This document shows, piece by piece, positions 27,500 through 34,513 of a DNA stretch of 64,000 bases; the first letter of the stretch is position 1, and each line of letters opens with the position of its first letter. This stretch comes from CAZJHD01 sp964545855 (GTDB taxonomy: Bacteria > Planctomycetota > UBA1135 > JACQFD01). The stretch lies in NCBI GenBank assembly GCA_964545855.1, contig CAZJHD010000013.1:1-64000 (forward strand), given 5' to 3'. The translations under genes and the position numbers were made by a program. Below the pieces are notes generated by a model. That model had not been told where the DNA came from, did no database searches, and saw nothing but the letters and a program-made list of their open reading frames with translations.

Positions 27500-29827
27500 A
27501 TGGCGCGACGCAACCGAGAGATGCGCGAACGCGACGAGAAGGTCCGCTTCGGATTCGCGGGCAACGCCGTCGAGAAGACGGTGAAGGTGCCCGACGACCA
27601 GGCACGCCCCTGGGACCTCGACACCGAGTTCCACGTCGTCGGCAAGCACCTGCCGCGCCTCGACGCTCTCGCGAAGGCGAGCGGCCGCGCGAAGTACGCC
27701 TACGACATGAACCTCCCGGGGATGCTCCACGCGCGCTTCCTCCGCACGACGATCGCATCGGGCGTCGTCGAGTCGGTCGACGCGAGCACCGCCGAGAAGC
27801 TCGCGGGCGTGAAGGCCGTCGAGGTGATCGCCAAGGCCGGCACGCCGGTCCTCTTCGCCGGCGAGGCCGTGGCCGTCGTCTGCGCCGAGACCCCGGAGAT
27901 CTGCGACGACGCGGTGCGCGAGATCTTCGTCGCCTACGAGGCGACTCCGCACGTCGTCACGGCCGACGAGGCGAAGGAGACGGCCGCGCCGATCGTGCAT
28001 GGCCGCTCCCAGAGCCAGCGCAATCCGCTGCGCGAGACGAACCGCTCGAGGCCGCGGGTGCAGGGCGCCTCCCCCGAGGAGGTCGACGCCGCCCTCGGCC
28101 GCGCCGACGTCCGCATCGACGTCGAGTACCGCACGCAGGTGCAGACCCATAGCGCGCTGGAGACCCACGGCTGCGTCGCCCACTGGAAGAAGTCGGACTC
28201 CGGAGAGGACCAGCTGACGGTGTGGGCGTCGACCCAGGGCACCTTCAGCGTGCGCGACGAACTCTGCGAGCGCTTCGGCCTCGACCGTTCGCAGGTGGAG
28301 GTGATCTGCGAGTACATGGGCGGCGGCTTCGGCGCGAAGTTCGGCGCCGGCGAGGAGGGCTACTGGGCGGCGGCCCTCTCCAGGAAGACCGGGAAGCCCG
28401 TGAAGCTCATGCTCACGCGCAAGGAGGAGCACCTCTGCACCGGCAACCGGCCCGACTCCGTGCAGCAGGTGCGCGCCGGCGCCGCGAAGGACGGCTCCCT
28501 CGTCGCCTGGAGCGTCGTGAACTGGGGCACGGGCGGCATCTCCGCGTCGGCGGGCTGCCGCAATCCGATGATCTACGTCCAGCCCGAGCACACCTTCCGG
28601 AAGGAGGAGTTCGGCGTCGCGATCAACGCCGGCCCCGAGGCGGCAATGCGCGCGCCGGGTCATCCGCAGGCGGCCTTCGGCGTCGAGCAGGCGATGGACG
28701 AGCTCGCGAACTCGCTCGGCATGGATCCGATCGAGTTCCGCCTGAAGAACGACCGCTATCCGATGCGCGCGGCGCAGTACGAGATCGCGAAGGAGCTGAT
28801 CGGCTGGGGGCGGCGCAATCCGCGCGACGGCGAGGGACCGCTCGCCGGCGGCGGTGCGCTGCGGCGCGGCCTCGGCGTCGGCGCGGCCACCTGGGCGAAC
28901 AACGGCCGAGGGAACACGACGGGGATCCGCGTCGTGATCACCGGCGACGGCGGCGTCGAGGTGCGCAGCGGCTGCCAGGACATCGGCACGGGCACGCGCA
29001 CGATCGTCGGCATGTGCGTCGCCGAGACCCTCGGGTGCCCGATGGAGCGCGTGCGCGTCCGGATGGGACACACGAGCGATCCCTTCGGGCCGGCGAGCGG
29101 CGGCTCCGTGACGGCGCCGACGGTGGCACCGGCGGCGCGCGACGCGGGGCACGCTGCGAAGCGTGCCCTCGTCGAGCACGTGGCGGAGCGCATGAAGCTC
29201 GCCGCCGACGACCTCGACATCCGCGGCGGCACGATGACGTCCCGATCGGACGCTTCGAAACGCTGGGGCTGGGACGAGGTCTGCAAGCAGATCGGCGTCG
29301 AGGCGATCGACGTGACCCAGCGCCGTCAGGACAACTTCCGCGAGGGCTTCAGCTCGACCGTCGGCGGCGTCCAGATCGCCGAGGTGGAGGTGGACACGGA
29401 GACCGGCGTCGTGCGCCCGATCAAGATCGTCGCCGTGCACGACGCGGGCACCGTCGTGAACCGCCTCACCTTCGAGAGCCAGATCGTCGGCGGCGTCATC
29501 CAGGGTCTCGCCTACGCGCTCCACGAGGACCGCGTGATGGACCGCAAGACCGGCCAGATGCTCAACACGAACCTCGAGAGCTACAAGATCCCGGGGTCGA
29601 CGGACATGCCGGAGATCGTCGCGCGGAGCTTCGACCTGTCGAACGGCTACAACTCCGCGGGCGTCGCCGGTCTCGGCGAGCCCACGGTGATCCCGACGGC
29701 CGGCGCCGTCGCGAACGCCGTCGCGAACGCCACGGGCGCCCGCGTCCGGAGCCTTCCCATGACGCCGCGGCGCGTGCTCGCGGCGCTCGCCGAGAGAACT
29801 GCCGCGAAGAACGGAGGTGCCAAGTGA
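27500..29827 (+). CDS. Molybdenum hydroxylase large Mo-cofactor subunit (PaoC-like)
   Basis: A 775-residue catalytic subunit binding molybdopterin cytosine dinucleotide. Hallmarks include the KASGRAKYAYD N-terminal domain, GGGFGAKFG, AMRAPGHPQA, the QDIGTGT cofactor segment and the catalytic base E727 in AGLGEPTV. The ATG lies two bases after the upstream stop with GGAGG before it. It has no signal of its own and is presumably exported with the Tat-signal-bearing small subunit, as described for PaoABC. The gene order here is small, Mo, FAD, unlike the E. coli order small, FAD, Mo. The stop overlaps the next GTG by four bases. Confidence 0.94.
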   Translation: MARRNREMRERDEKVRFGFAGNAVEKTVKVPDDQARPWDLDTEFHVVGKHLPRLDALAKASGRAKYAYDMNLPGMLHARFLRTTIASGVVESVDASTAEKLAGVKAVEVIAKAGTPVLFAGEAVAVVCAETPEICDDAVREIFVAYEATPHVVTADEAKETAAPIVHGRSQSQRNPLRETNRSRPRVQGASPEEVDAALGRADVRIDVEYRTQVQTHSALETHGCVAHWKKSDSGEDQLTVWASTQGTFSVRDELCERFGLDRSQVEVICEYMGGGFGAKFGAGEEGYWAAALSRKTGKPVKLMLTRKEEHLCTGNRPDSVQQVRAGAAKDGSLVAWSVVNWGTGGISASAGCRNPMIYVQPEHTFRKEEFGVAINAGPEAAMRAPGHPQAAFGVEQAMDELANSLGMDPIEFRLKNDRYPMRAAQYEIAKELIGWGRRNPRDGEGPLAGGGALRRGLGVGAATWANNGRGNTTGIRVVITGDGGVEVRSGCQDIGTGTRTIVGMCVAETLGCPMERVRVRMGHTSDPFGPASGGSVTAPTVAPAARDAGHAAKRALVEHVAERMKLAADDLDIRGGTMTSRSDASKRWGWDEVCKQIGVEAIDVTQRRQDNFREGFSSTVGGVQIAEVEVDTETGVVRPIKIVAVHDAGTVVNRLTFESQIVGGVIQGLAYALHEDRVMDRKTGQMLNTNLESYKIPGSTDMPEIVARSFDLSNGYNSAGVAGLGEPTVIPTAGAVANAVANATGARVRSLPMTPRRVLAALAERTAAKNGGAK

Positions 29828-30804
29828 AGCGCTTCGAATGGGTGGAGGCGACGAGCCTCGAGAAGGCGGCGGAGCTCACGGCCGAGACCGGCGCGGTGAT
29901 CCGCGCCGGCGGCGTCGATCTGATGGACCTCCAGAAGGAGCACCTGCTGGAGCCCGACCGGGTCGTCTCGATCCGGCGCGTGGAGGGCGCGCGCGCGATC
30001 TCCGAGGAGGGCGGCTCGATCCGGATCGGCGCGCTCGCGACGCTCGCGGACATCGCGCGTCACCCGGCGATCCTCGCGAGAGCGCGCGCCGTGGCCGTCT
30101 CCGCCGGCGAAGCGGCGAGCCCGCAGATCCGCAACCAGGCGACGGCGGCGGGGAATCTGCTCCAGCGGCCCCGCTGCTGGTACTTCCGCAAGGAGGAGTG
30201 CCTCTGCGCGCGGAAGGGCGGGCCCGAGTGCCTCGCCCTCGAGGGCGAGAACCAGTACCACGCGATCTTCGGCAACACGAGCTGCGCGATCGTGCACCCG
30301 AGCAACCTGGCGCCGGCCCTGATGCTCTTCGACGCGACCGTGAGGACGATCCGCGCCGACGGCACGCGGCGCGAGATCGCCGTGGCGGACCTCTTCGTGA
30401 CGCCGGAGGTCGACATCCTGCGCGAGCACGTGCTCGCCCCCGGCGAGACGATGGAGTCGATCCACGTGCCGGCGCGCGCCGGCGGCGCGGCGAGCCAGTT
30501 CCTCGTGATCCGCGAGAAGCAGGCCTACGACTGGCCCCTCGTCGCCGCGTCGGCGCGCCTCGAGATGGAGGGACGCACCGTGAAGGGCTGCAGCCTCGCG
30601 CTCGGTGCGGTCTGCCCCGTCCCGCTGCGCCGGCCCGCGGCCGAGAAGGCGCTCGCCGGGAAGGAGCTGAACGAGACCACCGCCGCCGCGGCGGCCGCGG
30701 CCGCCTTCGAGGGCGCGACGCCGCTCTCCCAGAACGGCTACAAGGTGCAGGCGGGCACGGCGCTCCTGCGTCGCGCGATCCTCGCGGCGGGAGGCGTGCG
30801 ATGA
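29824..30804 (+). CDS. Molybdenum hydroxylase FAD subunit with extra 4Fe-4S-type cysteines (PaoB-like)
   Basis: A 326-residue FAD-binding subunit. The flavin-site motifs are IRAGGVDLMD near residue 27 and TAAGNLLQRPRC around 108-118. C118, C126, C128 and C136 (CWYFRKEECLC then GPEC) lie where E. coli PaoB/YagS carries a 4Fe-4S cluster, an insertion absent from plain CoxM-type subunits. Its GTG start has GGAGGTG upstream and overlaps the previous stop. It should take electrons from the 2Fe-2S subunit and pass them to an external acceptor. The cluster is inferred from cysteine position, not proven. Confidence 0.92.
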   Translation: MKRFEWVEATSLEKAAELTAETGAVIRAGGVDLMDLQKEHLLEPDRVVSIRRVEGARAISEEGGSIRIGALATLADIARHPAILARARAVAVSAGEAASPQIRNQATAAGNLLQRPRCWYFRKEECLCARKGGPECLALEGENQYHAIFGNTSCAIVHPSNLAPALMLFDATVRTIRADGTRREIAVADLFVTPEVDILREHVLAPGETMESIHVPARAGGAASQFLVIREKQAYDWPLVAASARLEMEGRTVKGCSLALGAVCPVPLRRPAAEKALAGKELNETTAAAAAAAAFEGATPLSQNGYKVQAGTALLRRAILAAGGVR

Positions 30805-31055
30805 GCGACGCACCCGATCGCGCCGCCGAGACGCGGACGGAAGGAGAGTCCCCCTGCCGTCATCTCCGCACCAAGACGATGTTCTACGGCTTCGCGCGCG
30901 AGGCCGCGCTCTCGGTCGGCCCCGAGTGCGACACGGCGCACTTCTGGTGCGTGAAGACGGGGAGAGTCCTCGGACCGGACCACGATCTCGCGCACCGCGA
31001 ACAGTGCAGTCTCGGGCCCGACGGCGTGGCGCCGCGGGAGTGCTTCGAGGCGTAG
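30801..31055 (+). CDS. Small Cys-rich companion of the Mo-hydroxylase
   Basis: An 84-residue protein whose ATG overlaps the stop of the FAD subunit (ATGA), so it is translationally coupled to the Mo-hydroxylase genes. It has no signal peptide or membrane segment. Five cysteines (C19, C43, C50, C69, C81) and several histidines are spread over the chain, with a core FWCVKTGRVLGPDHD. The arrangement suggests a metal or Fe-S binding protein, or a maturation factor for the enzyme encoded upstream. I do not recognise a named family, and the E. coli pao operon has the chaperone PaoD at this place, which this protein does not resemble in size. Confidence 0.7.
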   Translation: MSDAPDRAAETRTEGESPCRHLRTKTMFYGFAREAALSVGPECDTAHFWCVKTGRVLGPDHDLAHREQCSLGPDGVAPRECFEA

Positions 31056-31109
31056 CTGCTCGTTCGTGCGGAGCACGGACCGCGCGCGCCGCGGCCCGTC
31101 GATTGCGAG

Positions 31110-31137
31110 GGAGGCCTTCTGCGCCTCCTTCGCTGTT
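31110..31137 (+). terminator. Probable intrinsic terminator after the Mo-hydroxylase genes
   Basis: GGAGGC (31110-31115) and GCCTCC (31123-31128) form a six-base GC stem with a seven-base loop, followed by TTCGCTGTTT. It lies 55 bp after the stop of the 84-residue gene and before the Rieske operon, so it would separate the two transcripts. Confidence 0.45.
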
Positions 31138-31228
31138 TCCACGAGGCGCACATCCATCGCGCACGCGGACGGGATCGTCGTCCCCCTGTGTCGCGGTGAT
31201 CCATTCCGGGGCACGCAGCCCCCCGCCC

Positions 31229-31849
31229 ATGGACCAGACCCCCTCCCCGGAACCTCCCGCGTCCGAGCCCGACCGCCGCACGTTCCTCGGCCGCGCCGCC
31301 GGCCTCGCGATGGCCGGCGGACTCGTCACGAGCTACGGCACCCTCACGGCCTTCGCGGCGCGCTTCCTCTATCCCGGCGACGACGACTCGCGCGCCTGGG
31401 TCTACCTCGCGCAGGTGGACCGCGTGCCCGACGGCTCCTCCGTCGGCTGGCAGGCTCCCGACGGCTCCTCGGTGATCGTGGCGCGCCGCGGCACGTCGGG
31501 CACCGTCGCCGACTTCGTCGCGCTCTCGCGCCGCTGCCCCCACCTCGGGTGCCAGGTGCACTGGGAGCCGCAGAACACGCGCTTCTTCTGCCCGTGCCAC
31601 AACGGCGTCTTCGACCCCGAGGGCAAGGCGACGTCGGGCCCGCCGGCCGACGCCGGGCAGTCGCTCCCGACCTATCCCCTGCGCGTCGACAACGGGCTCC
31701 TCTCGATCGAGGTCTCGATCCCGCGATCGAACGGCGACGGCACCGAGAGCGCCGTCGTCCACGCCACGGGACTCTCCGCGCCGGGACACGACCGCTGCCT
31801 CGATGCGCGCTGGCCCGGACGCGATCCGGGCGGCGCGAGGATCGTCTGA
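31229..31849 (+). CDS. Rieske iron-sulfur protein of a cytochrome bc-type complex
   Basis: A 206-residue protein with a twin-arginine-type N-terminus (DRRTFLGRAAGLAMAGG) whose uncleaved hydrophobic stretch would anchor it in the membrane. The Rieske cluster ligands are C103 and H105 in CPHLGC and C121 and H124 in CPCHNG, with C108 and C123 placed for the structural disulfide. GVFDPEGKATSGPP after the second box matches quinol-oxidising Rieske proteins. The cytochrome b gene starts one base after its stop, and three respiratory genes follow. It should move one electron from quinol at the cytochrome b Qo site to a periplasmic cytochrome. It opens the operon; a 173-bp gap upstream, with no FNR-like palindrome that I can see, must hold the promoter. 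Confidence 0.94.
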   Translation: MDQTPSPEPPASEPDRRTFLGRAAGLAMAGGLVTSYGTLTAFAARFLYPGDDDSRAWVYLAQVDRVPDGSSVGWQAPDGSSVIVARRGTSGTVADFVALSRRCPHLGCQVHWEPQNTRFFCPCHNGVFDPEGKATSGPPADAGQSLPTYPLRVDNGLLSIEVSIPRSNGDGTESAVVHATGLSAPGHDRCLDARWPGRDPGGARIV

Positions 31850-31850
31850 G

Positions 31851-32900
31851 ATGGGACTCGTCGCCTGGGTCCAGGAGCGCGTGCCCGTCTCCGGCGAGCA
31901 GCTCCGCGAGCTCACGAACGAGCCGGTCCCGAATCACCTGAAGCGCTGGTGGTTCTGCCTCGGCGGCACCCCTGCCTATCTGTTCACCGTGCAGATCGTC
32001 TCGGGGATCCTGCTGGCCTTCTACTACAAGGCCGATCCGGCGAGCGCCTGGGACTCCGTGCGGTCGATCACGCACGAGATCCCCTTCGGCTGGTACATCC
32101 GGAGCATCCACAAGTGGGGAGCGACGCTGATGGTGGCGGCCGTGATCCTCCACCAGATGCGCGTCTACTTCACGGGCGCGTACCGCAAGCCCCGCGAGAT
32201 CAACTGGATGATCGGGATGTGCTTGCTCGTGTGCACGCTCCTCACGGGCTTCACCGGATACAGCCTCGTCTACGAGCAGCTGAGCTACTGGGGAGCGACC
32301 GTCGGCGCGAACATCGCCGACGCCGTGCCGATCGTCGGCACCTTCGGCAAGCGCATCCTGCTCGCCGGCGACGGCTACAACGACCGGACGCTCTCGCGCT
32401 TCTTCGTGCTCCACGGGGCGATCCTCCCCGCCACGATGATCGGGCTGATCGCGGTGCACATCGCGCTGATCCGCCTGCAGGGCATCACGGAGATCCCCGA
32501 CGCGAAGGACGAGGACGATCGCGCGCCGAAGCACTTCGCCTTCTTCCCGGACCACCTGCTCACGGAGCTCGCCATCGGGCTCGTGATCATGATCCTCCTG
32601 AGCGCGCTCGCGGTGACGCTCCCGGCGACCATGGGGCCGCGCGCGAACCCGCTCGAGACGCCGGAGATCATCAAGCCCGAGTGGTTCTTCTACGTGGCGT
32701 TCCGCTGGCTGAAGCTGTTCTCGGGGACCGTGGCCGTGCTCAGCATGGGCTTCATCGTCTTCACGATGTACGCCTGGCCGTTCATCGACGCGTGGCTGCG
32801 CCGCCGAACGCGCATCGCCGAGATCAGCACCTACATCGGCATCGTCGCCGTCCTCTTCATCGTGGGCCTGACCGTCTGGGAAGCGGTCGCCGCGCACTGA
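31851..32900 (+). CDS. Cytochrome b (b6 type fused to a subunit IV-like part)
   Basis: A 349-residue integral membrane protein with about seven to eight helices. Heme b ligands pair as H87/H101 (13 residues between) and H188/H203 (14 between), the cytochrome b6 spacing. C36 in WWFCLGG aligns with the cysteine that carries the covalent heme c-i in b6-type proteins. The C-terminal third, from about 225, resembles subunit IV and carries PEWF (276-279) in place of the usual PEWY of the quinol-oxidation site. Its partner is the Rieske protein encoded one base upstream. No separate cytochrome c1 or f gene follows; the octaheme cytochrome 22 bp downstream is in its place. Confidence 0.93.
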   Translation: MGLVAWVQERVPVSGEQLRELTNEPVPNHLKRWWFCLGGTPAYLFTVQIVSGILLAFYYKADPASAWDSVRSITHEIPFGWYIRSIHKWGATLMVAAVILHQMRVYFTGAYRKPREINWMIGMCLLVCTLLTGFTGYSLVYEQLSYWGATVGANIADAVPIVGTFGKRILLAGDGYNDRTLSRFFVLHGAILPATMIGLIAVHIALIRLQGITEIPDAKDEDDRAPKHFAFFPDHLLTELAIGLVIMILLSALAVTLPATMGPRANPLETPEIIKPEWFFYVAFRWLKLFSGTVAVLSMGFIVFTMYAWPFIDAWLRRRTRIAEISTYIGIVAVLFIVGLTVWEAVAAH

Positions 32901-32922
32901 CCTCACGTCCCCGGAAGACTCC

Positions 32923-34509
32923 ATGTCGCTCCGCGCCAAGCAGCTCCTCATCGCACTCCTCGGCGGCACGTTCCTCGTCTCGTTGATCTTCGTGCAGGCC
33001 ATGGAAGTGGCCCGCAAGAAGGAAGAGGCGGGCCTCGCTCCTCCGCGCATCGCCGTGCCCGCGAGCTCGAAGCAGTGCGTCGAGTGCCATCGGCAGTCGA
33101 CGCCCGGCATCATCGATCACTGGCTCGGGAGCACGCACGCGGTGAAGGGCGTCGGCTGCGTCGAGTGCCACCAGGCGGAGGCGCGCGACGTCGATGCCTT
33201 CGACCACTACGGCGCGACCATCGCCTCCATCGTGACGCCGCGAGACTGCGCGCGCTGCCACGTCCGGGAGCACGCCGAGTTCGACGCGAGCCACCACGCC
33301 GCCGCCGGCAACATCCTCGCGTCGCTCGACAACTTCCTCGCGGAGACCGTCGAGGGCTCGCGCCAGCCCTTCAACCCGCACTCGCCCACGCCGGGGAAAG
33401 CCGTGAGCCAGGTGAACGGCCTCGCGAGCGCCGCCATCGGCTGCCAGCAGTGCCACGGCAGCAAGGTGGCCCTCCAGGCGACGGACGGCGGCCGCGTCAC
33501 GGTCGACGACCTCGCGCCCGACGCCGACGGGTTCCCCACGAACCTCGATGCCGTCGCGCGCGTGGTGAAGGATCCGAGCGGTCGCCCCAAGCTGCACGCG
33601 AGCACGTGGCCCAACACCGGGATCGGCCGCCTCAACCTCGACGGCTCCAAGGGCTCCTGCTCCGCGTGCCACAGCCGCCACGACTTCTCGCCGCGGCGCG
33701 CGCGCCAGCCGGAGAATTGCGGCAAGTGCCACCTCGGCCCCGATCACCCCCAGAAGGAGATCTACGAGGAGAGCAAGCACGGCGTGGCCTTCCGCGACAT
33801 GAAGGACCACATGAATCTCGACGCGAAGGACTGGGTGCTCGGGAAGGACTACTCGGCGGCCCCCACCTGCGCGACGTGCCACATGTCGGGCAACGTCCGC
33901 AACGGCGGGAAGGTCACGCACGACCCGGGCGAGCGGATCTCCTGGACGAACCGGCCCCCCGTGAGCCTCGTGATGGACACGGACGTGCACCACAAGGTCG
34001 TGACCGAGACCGATCCGGCGAAGCGAGCCGCGCAGATCCACGACACGGCCGATGCGAAGCGCACGCGCATGAAGAACGTCTGCTCGACGTGCCACACCCC
34101 CGACTACGTGAACAGCTTCTACACGCAGTACGACGACTTCGTGGTGCTCTACAACGAGAAGTTCGCGAAGCCCGGCGGCGCGATCATGCAGGCGCTCCTC
34201 GACCAGGGGCTGCGGACCAAGACCGAGTTCGACGAGGAGATCGAGTGGACCTGGTTCTACCTCTGGCACCACGAGGGCCGGCGCGCACGTCACGGCGCGT
34301 CGATGATGGCGCCCGACTACGCGCACTGGCACGGGATGTACGAGGTGGCGGAGCGCTTCTACATGGAGCTCGTTCCCCAGGCGCGCGAGATCGCGGCGCA
34401 CGCCGCCGCCTCCGGGAAGGAGGCGCAGGCGGCGGCCGTGACCGCCGTCGTCGACGCGATCCTCGCGAGGCCCGAGCACGCCTGGCAGGCCAAGCCGAGT
34501 GGCCACTGA
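32923..34509 (+). CDS. Octaheme c-type cytochrome, hydroxylamine-oxidoreductase-like
   Basis: A 528-residue periplasmic protein with an N-terminal hydrophobic anchor (LLIALLGGTFLVSLIFV). Eight CxxCH heme sites lie at 52-56, 79-83, 109-113, 174-178, 246-250, 266-270, 316-320 and 387-391; none is CxxCK. Number, order and total length fit the HAO family of octaheme cytochromes, whose members oxidise hydroxylamine or hydrazine, or run in reverse as nitrite reductases. The segment DYAHWHGMYE (465-474) with Y466 lies where HAO has the tyrosine that cross-links the P460 heme; the fourth heme site would be that heme. Whether the cross-link forms is unknown. Lying between quinol-oxidising and nitrate-reducing genes, a reductive role on nitrite is favoured. 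Octaheme nitrite or tetrathionate reductases are alternatives. Confidence 0.85.
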   Translation: MSLRAKQLLIALLGGTFLVSLIFVQAMEVARKKEEAGLAPPRIAVPASSKQCVECHRQSTPGIIDHWLGSTHAVKGVGCVECHQAEARDVDAFDHYGATIASIVTPRDCARCHVREHAEFDASHHAAAGNILASLDNFLAETVEGSRQPFNPHSPTPGKAVSQVNGLASAAIGCQQCHGSKVALQATDGGRVTVDDLAPDADGFPTNLDAVARVVKDPSGRPKLHASTWPNTGIGRLNLDGSKGSCSACHSRHDFSPRRARQPENCGKCHLGPDHPQKEIYEESKHGVAFRDMKDHMNLDAKDWVLGKDYSAAPTCATCHMSGNVRNGGKVTHDPGERISWTNRPPVSLVMDTDVHHKVVTETDPAKRAAQIHDTADAKRTRMKNVCSTCHTPDYVNSFYTQYDDFVVLYNEKFAKPGGAIMQALLDQGLRTKTEFDEEIEWTWFYLWHHEGRRARHGASMMAPDYAHWHGMYEVAERFYMELVPQAREIAAHAAASGKEAQAAAVTAVVDAILARPEHAWQAKPSGH

Positions 34510-34513
34510 TCCC

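Noticed and set aside
34499..34513. GTG start for napA overlapping the octaheme stop
   Set aside because: The ATG at 34514 leads directly into the twin-arginine signal and sits at normal spacing from the signal motif; the GTG cannot be excluded but adds only five residues.
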